A stretch of 64,000 nucleotides of DNA from Monodelphis domestica (Eukaryota; Chordata; Mammalia; Didelphimorphia; Didelphidae). The stretch covers positions 33,741,351 through 33,805,350 of the forward strand of contig NC_077230.1 of NCBI RefSeq assembly GCF_027887165.1. The letters are read 5' to 3'. The position numbers and the translations under genes are program-made. Shown here one piece after another: positions 39,901 through 47,899 of the stretch. How positions within the stretch are numbered: position 1 is the stretch's first letter; each line of letters begins with the position of its first letter. Under the pieces are notes generated by a model. The model saw only the letters and a list, made by a program, of their open reading frames with translations. It made no database searches and was not told the DNA's origin.

Positions 39901-41375
39901 TAGTGCAAACATCAACAGCATGGAAACAGGTTATGATCAAGGACACATGTAATACCCAGTGGAATTGCGCATCAGCAATGGGAAGGGTGGGAAGGGGGAG
40001 GGGAGGGAGGAATAGTATATGATTTTTGTAACCAAGGATTAATGTTTGAAATTGACCAAATTAAAAAATAAATGAAATGAAATGAAATGAAAAAAAAAAG
40101 AGTATATAAGGCCACATTTGAATTAATGACTTTTTAAAAATTTAATTTATTTAATCAATTTTTAGAACATTATTCCTTGGTTACAAGAATTATATTCTTT
40201 CCCTCCCTGCCCTCTCCCCACCCTTCCTGAATCTGTTGCTCAATTTCATTGGGTATTACATGTATCCTTGATCAGAACCAATTTCTATGTTGTTGGTGTT
40301 TGCATTATGATGATCATTTAGAGTCTACCTCCCCAGCCATATCTGAGTTAAGGACCTCTTGTTTCTAGGCCTAGCTCTCAATTTGCTAAGCCACCTGTCA
40401 TTCTTTTTTAGAACTCTGTGCATTAAAAAAAAAAAAAAACCCACTGGTAACCAGGAAAGCAGTTTTGTAGTTTTTGAACAGTCAGATTAATTTCACTGAA
40501 ACAGATTAAAAAACATTAATCATGGAAAATGGCAAAATTTCATTTCATTTATAGTAAATAGAATCTCATATTTTATAAGGCCTAAATTGCAAATCCTGTT
40601 TAGTATGATACCTTTGTCTTTGACTAGAGATACTTGATCCATGAAATATGATAACTTACTAGACAAAAAAAAAATTCTACTTGGATTCATTTATTTCCTA
40701 AGAGAATAGAATTTTGAGGGTTTTAAAGTATACTTTCTCTCATAACATGTTTCTAGGATTTTCCTAAAATATAGTATTTGATTTAAGTTCCTTTAAGCTG
40801 TAAATGTCTGATATTCTGAGCCTTCAATTTTAATTTAATTTTTAATTTTAAAAATAAATTATTAATACATTTAAGTATTGATTGATTTTATTATTCATTC
40901 TTTTACTTAAGTAAACAGGAATGTTTTAATTAATATAATTTTCCATTTAATTTTTTTTCAATTCGGGATTGTTTCAATAGCACAAGCATCATTGGACTCC
41001 CATCTAGATAAATAACAATTAATGCATGAAATCCCAAAACGTTTCACAAAGGCAAACTATTATGGTAGTTCCTTAATGTATTTTAGGATTGTACGATGTA
41101 ATTTTTTACTTCATCCAGACCTAGGGAATATTTTTCTATTGTTGGAAAATCTGTGTTCTTTAGAAATGATCCTATAGCAGCTTCATTTTCAGGTTCATTA
41201 TGTAAAGAATTAGAAAATCTATTCATCTGAATAAGTAGATGCAAAATTACACTTTTAATTTTTCTTTCCAAAGGAAATCGAAGTCAACAGGAAGAAAGAC
41301 CGCCGGAAAATACTTAAGGCTATTAAGAAAATTAGAGATTTTTTGGAAAAAAATCATATTTGGGTCTTACTATAG
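15797..41375 (+). CDS. Gene B: compact neurabin-like PDZ-SAM protein, eleven traced exons
   Basis: Exons: 15797-15915, 17939-18059, 19791-19898, 20379-20484, 22284-22366, 28765-28852, 30865-31075, 34528-34639, 35442-35538, 38313-38492, 41274-41375. Every junction has AG/GT and the phases match (1,2,2,0,2,0,1,2,0,0), with no stop before the final TAG. The domain order is pre-PDZ helix, PDZ, acidic/coiled linker, SAM, as in neurabin-1 (PPP1R9A), a cytosolic scaffold that binds actin and PP1. Here the N-terminal actin-binding region and long coiled coil are missing. The likely start is ATG at 15861 ([12 protein letters not shown]); an upstream coding exon is possible because the frame is open back to the acceptor. 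I infer a small adaptor that binds C-terminal tails through PDZ and self-associates through SAM. I know of no named gene of this form. Confidence 0.75.
16170..17510 (+). repeat. L1 3' portion, sense, old
   Basis: It starts with ORF2 text ([13 protein letters not shown], like the LPDFKLYY of human L1) and runs through the C-terminal region to a T-rich end near 17510. Landmarks 'agagaacaatgtggacatatg' and 'atggctgaaaaatttgtgg' are the usual L1 ORF2 end. Many indels; inactive. Confidence 0.7.
17939..18059 (+). CDS. Gene B exon 2: PDZ domain, carboxylate loop and strands B-C
   Basis: The acceptor is tttatag and the donor gtgagt, phases 1 in and 2 out. The frame begins [19 protein letters not shown], and continues [21 protein letters not shown] takes the place of the GLGF carboxylate-binding loop. 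[17 protein letters not shown] is close to neurabin GIFVKTVTEGGAAQRDG. The key small and hydrophobic positions are present, so peptide binding looks possible. Confidence 0.85.
18060..19790. other. Intron between gene B exons 2 and 3
   Basis: No repeat or exon that I can name. The open frame at 19137-19337 (serine-rich, no acceptor context) shows no homology to neurabin or the other copies. Confidence 0.5.
19791..19898 (+). CDS. Gene B exon 3: PDZ domain, middle
   Basis: The acceptor is tttttcag and the donor gtaagt, phases 2 in and 2 out. [17 protein letters not shown] aligns with neurabin IQVNDQIVEVDGISLVG. The following [18 protein letters not shown] corresponds to helix B and the next strand. 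No disruptions. Confidence 0.85.
20241..20278. repeat. (TTTTG)n microsatellite
   Basis: Repeated gtttt units in the intron between exons 3 and 4. Confidence 0.9.
20379..20484 (+). CDS. Gene B exon 4: PDZ end and following helix
   Basis: The acceptor is gtacctag; the donor gtatta is weak. [18 protein letters not shown] then [14 protein letters not shown] aligns with neurabin FVIGREKP and RRQRELLEQHYAQ. IGRE after the last PDZ strand is a neurabin/spinophilin hallmark and is the best single argument for the family. Confidence 0.85.
20485..22283. other. Intron between gene B exons 4 and 5
   Basis: Bases about 20990-21110 ('atatctcattatataatat', 'ttgttcaggttttcccaaat') look like an old antisense L1 3' end. 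Bases 21775-21885 ('ctggaggtgaaggaatg', 'tatccccaggacaatacac') look like an L2-type 3' end. The remainder is AT-rich with nothing recognisable. Confidence 0.45.
22284..22366 (+). CDS. Gene B exon 5: short linker exon, less certain
   Basis: The acceptor is ccatttaaag and the donor gtatat. The exon is needed because exon 4 ends in phase 0 while exon 6 starts with one base of a split codon. This exon is phase 0 in and 2 out and open: [15 protein letters not shown], then VPWYWMA. It has no clear neurabin counterpart. A different exon could fill the same role. Confidence 0.45.
22755..22945 (-). repeat. Marsupial tRNA-derived SINE, antisense
   Basis: Landmarks: 'taactttaccttctgtcct', 'gagctaggcattggggtc', 'ccagcccagggtcacatag', 'gccagatttgaatgcagg' and 'ctatccactcagccaattag'. 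Starts in a T run, which is the A-tail in antisense. Confidence 0.85.
23440..23690. repeat. MAR1/CORE-SINE-type element
   Basis: The order 'gagttttcttggaaaaatac', 'tagagtggtttgctatttcc', 'acaggtgaggaaactgagg', 'taagtgacttgcctagtg' and 'tgtgccacctacctatcc' is the familiar marsupial MAR1/CORE-SINE text, moderately diverged. Confidence 0.8.
23860..24630 (-). mobile_element. Possible solo LTR of an endogenous retrovirus (fossil)
   Basis: On the minus strand an ATAAAAAG-type TATA region near 24285 precedes an AATAAA near 23900, as in an LTR. Base composition differs from the flanks. I found no matching target duplications, so the ends are guesses. No internal retroviral genes are next to it. Old relic. 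Confidence 0.35.
25169..25472. mobile_element. hAT-type non-autonomous DNA transposon, first of a pair
   Basis: Left end TCATGATGGTAAACCT and inverted right end TAGTGATGGCAAACCT match at 13 of 16 bases. The flanks are ccctagag (25161-25168) and tcctagag (25473-25480), an 8-base target duplication with one mismatch, typical of hAT elements. About 304 bases, no transposase. Confidence 0.75.
25481..25695. mobile_element. hAT-type non-autonomous DNA transposon, second of a pair
   Basis: Same family as the preceding element: the right end ...ttttgccatcactg is its inverted terminus, the interior repeats 'ggggctgctcccttcccctc' and 'ctcctccttcccctgtctgg'-like text, and the right flank is ccctggag (25696-25703). 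The left flank is the tcctagag shared with the first element. The left terminus is diverged. Confidence 0.6.
25704..27094. other. Intron segment between the hAT pair and the young SINE
   Basis: Bases about 26360-26760 are noticeably richer in C and G than the surroundings and have no recognisable element. They are bracketed by T-runs at 26755-26766 and 26936-26945, so a diverged L1 5' region or LTR is possible. The rest is AT-rich with nothing recognised. Confidence 0.4.
27115..27316 (+). repeat. Full-length marsupial tRNA-derived SINE with target duplication
   Basis: Begins ggggcagctgggtagctcag, contains the pol III B-box-like ggttcaaatctgg, and ends in an A11 tract. It is flanked by perfect copies of aagaatatgcaacaggctag (27095-27114 and 27317-27336). 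The 20-base duplication and A-tail point to L1-driven insertion. With intact flanks it is a young insertion and a good lineage marker. Confidence 0.95.
27379..27968 (-). mobile_element. Solo LTR of an endogenous retrovirus (fossil)
   Basis: Read on the minus strand it begins TGTCAGAACT and ends ...CATAACA. It has a TATAAAA box near 27645 and an AATAAA near 27480 about 165 bases further on, the usual LTR order U3-TATA-poly(A)-U5. About 590 bases. No internal genes on either side, so a solo LTR left by recombination. Family not determined; age moderate. Confidence 0.65.
28765..28852 (+). CDS. Gene B exon 6: short helical linker
   Basis: The acceptor is cttccacag and the donor gtaaga, phases 2 in and 0 out. 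The frame [17 protein letters not shown] then [10 protein letters not shown] looks helical. It aligns at DNA level with the exon at 51952-52048 in copy C, and this homology supports it as a real exon. Confidence 0.65.
28853..30864. other. Intron between gene B exons 6 and 7
   Basis: The 3' part (about 29880-30860) aligns with 52180-53170 in copy C, including AT-rich tracts, 'tccatcctggatgtctgaag' and a degenerate CCCTAT/CCCATT tract (30535-30660 versus 52850-52960). The 5' part shows nothing recognisable. Confidence 0.6.
30865..31075 (+). CDS. Gene B exon 7: acidic linker
   Basis: The acceptor is aatttcag and the donor gtaaga, phases 0 in and 1 out. The 70-codon frame is rich in E, K and [20 protein letters not shown] and [14 protein letters not shown]. 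The equivalent in copy C (53178-53310) keeps GQLLA but is 26 codons shorter. Probably disordered or partly helical. Confidence 0.75.
31182..31236. repeat. Tandem duplication, two copies of a 27-base unit
   Basis: The unit ccttttcccttcatatctct followed by aataat occurs twice in a row, in the intron after exon 7. Confidence 0.85.
31620..33290 (-). repeat. LINE-1, antisense, truncated copy shared with copies A and C
   Basis: It aligns with 190-1660 of copy A: same 3' UTR, same ORF2 C-terminal region, and the same internal junction near 32900-32950 where the reverse transcriptase is skipped. Here the element ends near 33290 and the next homology is with copy A from about 6760, so some 5 kb present in A is absent in B. 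Confidence 0.8.
34528..34639 (+). CDS. Gene B exon 8: charged linker with KKRFSWF
   Basis: The acceptor is ttcttag and the donor gtaaga, phases 1 in and 2 out. [18 protein letters not shown] is strongly acidic and then turns basic at [14 protein letters not shown]. The last seven residues look like a degenerate PP1-docking motif (basic, hydrophobic, x, aromatic), although position two is F rather than V or I. Confidence 0.8.
35442..35538 (+). CDS. Gene B exon 9: basic linker before SAM
   Basis: The acceptor is attctag and the donor gtaaat, phases 2 in and 0 out. [18 protein letters not shown] then [14 protein letters not shown]. Conserved with copies A and C at FFxFKKHD, which suggests a constrained segment. 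No known motif recognised. Confidence 0.8.
35539..36184. other. Intron after exon 9, unannotated part
   Basis: No repeat or exon recognised. Alignment with copies A and C stops shortly after the donor and resumes near 38180, so the DNA between is specific to B. Confidence 0.5.
36185..37010 (+). repeat. L1 3' end, sense, specific to gene B
   Basis: ORF2 end text ('ccagcaataccactgctggg', 'caaagagataataaggaaaa') followed by 3' UTR and an A-rich tail (aaaaatattaaaaataaaaa). 5' truncated. Inactive. Confidence 0.85.
37011..38312. other. Intron before the SAM exon
   Basis: A TATAAG-like site lies near 37626 and the block 37600-37890 is richer in C and G than its flanks, so an old LTR is conceivable. 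The evidence is too thin for a call. From about 38180 the sequence aligns with copies A and C. Confidence 0.35.
38313..38492 (+). CDS. Gene B exon 10: SAM domain, first half
   Basis: The acceptor is gatctctag and the donor gtaagt, phase 0 on both sides. [19 protein letters not shown], then [12 protein letters not shown], then [11 protein letters not shown]. These match SAM helices 1-4 (W, V, WL, Y, F, LL, LD, LK). The exon has 57 bases before the tryptophan, where copies A and C have 53. An L1 begins about a dozen bases after the donor. Confidence 0.85.
38505..40105 (+). repeat. L1, sense, internally deleted, next to the SAM exon donor
   Basis: It begins with ORF2 text at the start of the reverse transcriptase region ([27 protein letters not shown]). 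It then jumps near 38740 to the ORF2 C-terminal part and ends in (ATGAA)n and A9. It contains an internal 35-base duplication near 38770-38835. Absent from copies A and C at this position. Confidence 0.85.
40120..40335 (-). repeat. L1 3' end fragment, antisense
   Basis: 'ttagaacattattccttgg', 'ccctccctgccctctccccac' and 'gggtattacatgtatccttg' are antisense to the 3' UTR of the L1 just upstream (gaacatcc..., ggaggggaggg). It faces that element tail to tail and is placed against the old SINE remnant at 40345-40405. Confidence 0.7.
41274..41375 (+). CDS. Gene B exon 11: SAM domain end and stop codon
   Basis: The acceptor is ctttccaaag, phase 0. [20 protein letters not shown] forms the long basic last helix; neurabin has LGMTxxxDRxxxxxKIKE here. 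The glycine of the usual LG[VI]T turn is replaced by E, while copies A and C keep it (CIGIT). The frame ends at TAG 41373-41375, six residues longer than copy C. Confidence 0.8.
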   Translation, partial: EIEVNRKKDRRKILKAIKKIRDFLEKNHIWVLL

Positions 41376-41433
41376 AAATTGATGGAAAGAAGACACAGAA
41401 CCTGAAAGATATGGCAAAAATGGAAAACGCAAT

Positions 41434-42876
41434 TACTTTTGTTATATTTACTTTTCATCATTTTACTTGTATGTTACTTTTGCTGTATGAACTTTTAAGG
41501 GATTTTACTTCCATGTTACTTTTGTTATATGAACTTTTAATCATTTTATTACTGTTATTCTGTTATTATTAACTTTTAATCATTTTATTACTGTTACTTT
41601 TGTTGTTATTAACTTTTAATCATTTCACTTCCATGTTACTTTTGTTATATGAACTTTTAAGGGATTTACTTCCATGTTATTTTGTTATATGAACTTTTAA
41701 TCATTTCACTTCCATGTTACTTTTGTTATATGAACTTTTAAGGGATTTTACATCCATGTTGACTTTTGTTATATGAACTTTTAAGGGATTTTACATCCAT
41801 GTTGACTTTTGTTATATGAACTTTTAAGGGATTTTACTTACATGTTACATTTGTTCTATGAACTTTTAATCATTTCACTTCTATGTTACTTTTGTTATAT
41901 GAACTTTTAAGGGATTTTACTTCCATATTACTTTTGTTATATGAACTTTTAATCATTTTATTACTGTTATTCTGTTATTATTAACTTTTACTCATTTTAT
42001 TACTGTTACTTTTGTAATTATTAACTTGTAGTCATTTCATTTCCTTGTTACTTTTGTTATATGAACTTTTAAGAGATTTTACATCCATGTTGACTTTTGT
42101 TATATGAACTTTTAATCATTTTATTACCGTTACTTTTGGTATTATTAACTTTTAATCATTTCACTTTCATGTTACATTTGTTATATGAACCTTTAAGGGA
42201 TTTTACTTCCATGTTACTTTTGTTATATGAACTTTTAAAGGATTTACTTCCATGTTACTTTTGTTATATGAACTTTTAAGAGATTTTACTTCCATGTTAC
42301 TTTTGTTATTATTAAGTTTTTAATCATTTCACTTCTTTGTTACTTTTGTTATATGAACTTTTAAGTGATTTACTTCCATGTTACTTTTGTTATATGAACT
42401 TTTAAGGAATTTACTTCTATGTTACATTTGTTATATGAACTTCTAATCATTTTATTAGTGTTACTTTTGCTATTATTTACTTTTAATCATTTCACTTTCA
42501 TGTTACTTTTGTTATATGAACTTTTAACGGATTTTACTTCCATGTAAGTTTTGTTATATGAACTTTTAATGGATTTTACTTCCATGTAACTTTTGTTATA
42601 TGAACTTTTAAGGGATTTTGCTTCCATGTAACTTTTGTTATATGAACTTTTAAGGGATTTTACTTCCATGTTACTTTTGTTATATGAACTTTTAAGGGAT
42701 TTACTTCCATGTTACTTTTGTTATATTTACTTTTAAGGCATTTTACTTCCATGTTACTTTTGTTATATGAACTTTTAATCATTTTATTACCGTTACTTTT
42801 GTTATTATTAACTTTTAATCATTTCACTTCTATGTTTCTTTTGTTTCATTATTAACTTTTAATTATTTCATTTTTA
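41434..42876. repeat. Minisatellite of about 35 units, 39-42 bases each
   Basis: The unit is acttttgttatatgaacttt followed by taagggattttacttccatg and tt (42 bases). Variants end in taatcattttattactgtt (39 bases) or carry gttattattaactttt in place of gttatatgaactttt. The order of variant types recurs, so expansion happened by duplicating groups of units. It starts about 60 bases after the gene B stop codon. Copy A has about one unit at the aligned place (10480-10530). Confidence 0.95.
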
Positions 42877-43829
42877 AGTAAGTATTATTTTGATAGAGGA
42901 TAATTTTTGCACAGGTTAATAATTGTTAGTATCATACATATAAAATTTGAAAAAATGGTTATAATATGCACGTATACTTTTTTATAAGAACCAATATGGA
43001 ATTTCCTCCATATGACCATAATGTAAAAAGCAATCATTCTAATCTAACAAAATATTTAGTTATTTTTCCTTTTCAACTTTTCATTGCCACTGCCACCAGC
43101 TTTAAATCATCTGTCTCAAGTACTCTTTATTAGTTCATCATCCCAGAGAACTCAATAGGCTTTAGTCAAGCCCTCATGATGCTCTGTTACTTTTGTTTCA
43201 GAATCTATATATAAACAAAAGAAATGCATATAAAAATCAGTACATGTTATAGATTTCCTGTAAGGATACATATTGTTCATGAGAATCTCCTTATTACCTT
43301 ACTTTTTTGTCATAATCTTCTCCAAATCATATTTTAAGAGCTACAAAGTATAGTTTTATATTCATCACTCTCTTATAGAATTTAGTTTAAATTTCTATCA
43401 AAGTATTTTAAATACCAATGAAAATAACTTCATAAAACTTCCCCCTTAAAATTTCAGTTCATTCTCTCATAAAAGTATAAAAGCTCAGTGGAATAAGGAT
43501 ACCTCTTTAGGATTCATACATAGGCACAGGCAGCACTTATGCTTTGGGACATGGGTGAACAGAACACGTTGGAGGGCAATGAAATTAGAGCTAAGAGATA
43601 TCCCAAAACTATCCTCATTAAGGACATTGTAACATGTAAGGCATCCATTGATGTTAAGTGAGCAGCCTAGATGTAATCATAAAACTGACTGGACAGGACA
43701 CTTCCTCCTGATAGGGAATATTTTAATATGGATACTTGCACACACATATGTATTTCCATTTAAGTGTGTATACACATATATACAATAATCTATACTAAAA
43801 AATAAGCATCATATGAAACTGAGAAACAC
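42877..43829. other. Downstream flank of gene B
   Basis: Aligns with copy A from about 10520 to 11300 ('cttttcattgccactgcc', 'atcatcccagagaactcaat'). No exon. No AATAAA is found until 43843, which lies inside an L1. Confidence 0.6.
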
Positions 43830-44560
43830 TAGCAGCTATCCCAATAAATATAAGAGTAACGAAAAAATACCAACTCTCCCCAATACTATTTGAAATTTTT
43901 CTGGAAATCCAATAGTAATAAGAAAGACAAATCCAGGACCTAAAGGGATGAAAACAGGAGTATATCTAGTTATTCTTATTTGCTTATAACTGACAGATGT
44001 CGTAGAAAATCCTAAAAAATCAGGAGATATTGTAACTGAGATGAGAATTTATAGCAAATTTCCATTCTACAAAGTAAACCCTCAAAAATCAATTCTATTT
44101 CTATATAATAGCCAAAAAGATTCAATGGGTAGTAATAGAGATAAAAATCACATTGTAAATAACTATAAATAGCTTCAAATAACATGTTAGGATCAAACTA
44201 CTGAAATATACAAACTAATTGTATAAACAACATTATAAAGTGATCCTTCAGGAAGAAAAGAAAACTATAAATAGCTGGAGGAAATATTCATTATTCATGA
44301 CTGGTGATCATAATTTAGGGCAAGTGTCAGTGCTACTCTACTTAACCAATTTCTAGTGCTATGTCAATCAAATTTTTAAAGGTTACATTATGAAATTCAA
44401 TAGAATTATAACAACTCAAGTTAAAAAAAACATAAAGGGAAATAATGAATGAAGACTGGGAAATATAAAGTCTGTAAATTAAATACTGAGTCCAGACTTC
44501 ATACTGTTATATGGAAGCAATCACCAAAGCCATACTCTAATGATTAAAAAATTGAAAATT
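43830..44560 (+). repeat. L1 ORF2 middle fragment, sense
   Basis: Encodes the stretch after the reverse transcriptase active site (NPQKSILFLYNSQKDS-like, as VQKSQAFLYTNN in human L1). Frames broken. Confidence 0.65.
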
Positions 44561-44574
44561 AAATTTTGTATATA

Positions 44575-45985
44575 TAGTCAGTGAAGGATGGTTTAGCATA
44601 AATGTTTGTTCTATTGTGACAAAGGCTTTTTTCTATATCAAAAAATTATGTGGTTTAGGTCGTTTTTCTTTTCTATATGATTGTCTTTACTCTTTTCCTT
44701 ATGTTAAACTATCTTTTGTATTCCCGGCATGAATCTAATTTTTTTAACCACAGATTGGTTTTTGGATCAATCACTGTATTTTGTTGACAGAATTTTACTA
44801 AAAATTGTTAAATTAAGTTTCATTAAATGTCTGGACTTCTGTAATTTTTCCTTCCCTTGTTTAGGTGTTAGGATTATAATTATTCAGTGAAATTTAATAG
44901 TGCTTTCTCAATGTTTTGAAAATATTTTATGTGTATAGTAATACTATAATTATTCTTTGAAAGTTTGACTCAATTCAGGACTAGGAATTTTTCACCAATA
45001 TCCCCTGAATTCCTACTTTGGCATGGCATTTCATTTATACTTTGATTTCTTTCTCTCAATTGGATTATTAAAGAACTTTATATGGGATTCTGTTAGTTTG
45101 GATATTTAACATGCTCGAAGATTTTTCTCTATTTTGTATTTTCAGTTTTATCATCATAAAATCATATAAAGTTGGAAATTATTTGATTCCAGTTTTGTGT
45201 TTTATTATATTTTCTAGATTCTTAATTGGATTTTCTTCCATCTTTCTAATCATGTTGATGATTTGTCAAATTTGTTCATCTTTTTCAAAAAATCAACTTG
45301 TAGTTTTATGCATTATTTTCATCATTTGCAAAGTGGATTTTTTACTTAGTTTTCTCTAATTTTTCATAGTTCATTTTTCTATATTTTCTATTTATTAGCT
45401 GCGTTTCAGATATTTTAGTATGTTATTTCATCCTTACAATTTCCAATTGCATTTCCTGTTTTACCTAAAAGTTTATCAATTAAAAAGTCATGTTGGTTTT
45501 CCAAGTTATGTCTCTTAAAATTGTTTTATGTTATTTCAAATTTTTGAAATTGTCTTTTCTTTTTCCTATAAAATGTGGGAAATGAATAATAAACTCTTTT
45601 ATGAATTTATATTGTCAATCAAATTTCTATATCGGCCATGTTGAAAAAATACGAATGTCTTATTCTGTACTCTTGAGTCTTTGATTCATCAGGAGGCAAA
45701 TAGTATGCTTTTTCATTAAGCATCTTGAATGATGGTTGGTCATTACACTGATTAGAATTCCTAATTTGTTCAATGTTTTTGTCATTACCATATTGTTCTC
45801 CTTGGCTCTGTTTACTTGTCTCTCCTTCACACTTTACAAGTCTTCCCATTATTTTCTCAAACCTTCTTCCGTTATTTATTGAAATACAATACCATTCTAT
45901 CATATTTCCATCACATAACTTTCAGCCATTCCCCAATTTGTGGGCTTGCCTTCAAATTTCTATCCCTAGCCACATTAAAAAGGTA
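44575..45985 (-). repeat. L1 fragments, antisense
   Basis: Bases 44575-45600 are antisense reverse transcriptase ('gtgacaaaggcttttttcta', 'tcaaaaaatcaacttgtag'). Bases 45600-45985 are antisense L1 3' end ('agccattccccaatttgtgg', 'catcttgaatgatggttgg'). They may be two insertions. Confidence 0.65.
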
Positions 45986-46144
45986 TATAATATATTTTAA
46001 AATATGTATGCAAATACATATATGTGATATATATCTTTATGTATATGACTATCACTCCCTTCCTCTGGCCTCCCTCTAATTACCCCATTTTCCCACAGTA
46101 AGGCCAGCTACATCTCTCACTATGAGTTCTAAGGGGGTAGTATC

Positions 46145-46315
46145 CTTTTTTATACTTTTTAAACTTTTACCTTATATCTTAGTACCAATACTAAGTAAAA
46201 AGTTCCAAGGCAGAAGAACAGTAAGGTCTAGGCAAAGTTGCCAAATTTGAATGCAGGTCCTGTCTGTAGGTCTGGCTCTCTAACCATTGAAAAACCCAGC
46301 TGTCCTGGTATGATC
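46145..46315 (-). repeat. tRNA-derived SINE, antisense, diverged
   Basis: Landmarks 'aaacttttaccttatatct', 'caaggcagaagaacagtaag', 'atttgaatgcaggtcctg' and 'aaaacccagctgtcc'. Confidence 0.75.
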
Positions 46316-47899
46316 CCTTAATAATAAAGTCTTCAGCCATCATATCAGTGTGTTATGTTTACCCTATTAGGTGATTAGGAGCTGGTTACTTTAACACTAT
46401 GAACATCAATTAGACTTTGGTAAGAGATATTTGCTTCAACAATATAGTAAGAAAAGAATTCCAAATATTACCCCAACACCTTTTCTCCTATTTCAACACA
46501 ATCACAGGCAAGGATGAGATCATACTTAACTTGGATTTGATCCACCAAATTTACTTACAAATCTCTCACTGAACAATGGAAGACTCTCTCTCTCTCTCTC
46601 TCTTTTTTTTTTTTTTTGCTTTTAAGCATAGCCCAGCCTGGACCCCAGGCCCCAGACTTCCTGTAAGTGGCTAGAGCTTCTGAACTTTTAAAATGCACAA
46701 GGCCTGGCCATCTGCATTCTCTTTCACCTAAAAGAAGACAAAAAAGACACAAAATGACAAAAGTCACAGCATGGCATGTACTCCCAACTTTAGCTCAAAT
46801 CCAGGTAAGACATGATCTGAGAGCCCTATGGCAACTGGCCATCCTCACACACTCTACAGGAAGGGAAGGGCCTTGACCATGTTTCCCGTTGGATACTTTT
46901 GAGTATACCCCAGTTCTACAGCCCATCAAAAAGGCTCCTCTTCACCACATTGTCAGAGGACCCAAAACAAATACCTTGCAAATACTCCACAGCCTGCAGG
47001 GAGATCAACCTATGCCAGTTCATAGATGGGTCTGTTTGGTTGGCTTTCCATTATGATCACAATAAATGTTTCTGAAATAAGAAAAGTACCCCAAATGCCT
47101 AAGATTAACCACTATTTCATGATGGAAAATCCTTCATCAAGGGATTGAAACTACAGTTCTCAAAAGAAAAATTGTAAGTTATCATCAACTTTATTAAACA
47201 TGATTGCAAATCGTTAATAAAATTGTATGCATTAACAGAATGGGGGCTCTACCTCAGGAGGTAGCATTACAAAAGGTCAGAACTGCCAATTTTGGGGAGG
47301 ATATATAAAAATTAGCACAATGAGTTGTTCTACCTTTGACATGGCATATCCATTTGGGAAAACAATTTGGAATTATAATTTTGAAAAAGTGACTTAAAAT
47401 GTCTATCCCCTTTGAATATTTTACTCTCAAGCATACATTCCCAAGAAACAAAAAAACTAAAAAGTTCCCCCTGACATCTAAATATTCATTATACCCTTTA
47501 TGTTGTTGGAGGCAATTAGGGGAAGAAGTGGTTAGCATGCCGGGCATGGTGTCAGAAGACACAAGTTCAGATCTAGTTTCAGTTACTCATATCCTGGGCA
47601 AATCGCTTAAATGTTATATTGCCTGTGTCTTGGCTCAAATTTTGCTCAAATAAACTCGGACAGTATAACATTTAAATGAAGTAGTTTCTGGGAATTTTTT
47701 AAGGTTTACAATCCTAACCTTATGAAGTAGGTTCTGAGAATTTCTAAGGTTTACAGCACCAAGCAGGCAACCTGGACAGAGCTACAAAGACTCCACATAC
47801 TGCTCTAGCCTTCCAGGAGATTTTGGCCTCAGGACATATCCAGTACAACCCAGCTGAATTTAATCCCATCAAAAGTGTTCAGAGGTCAGGGAAGTCCAA
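46316..47899. other. Spacer between genes, mixed old sequence
   Basis: Has a (CT)n plus T16 tract at 46583-46617, then a C+G-richer segment at 46620-47040 without a clear identity. A diverged sense L1 fragment lies around 47160-47480 ('ttgggaaaacaatttggaat', compare ctggagggcaatttggaac of younger copies). No coding exon supported. Confidence 0.45.

Noticed and set aside
42487-42669. Repetitive minus-strand open frame with a 14-residue unit (MEVKSLKSSYNKSY)
   Set aside because: It is a by-product of the 42-base minisatellite, whose unit length is divisible by three. No promoter or splice context.
46620-47040. Possible processed pseudogene or LTR in a C+G-richer island
   Set aside because: No recognisable protein, A-tail or termini; left as unassigned spacer.
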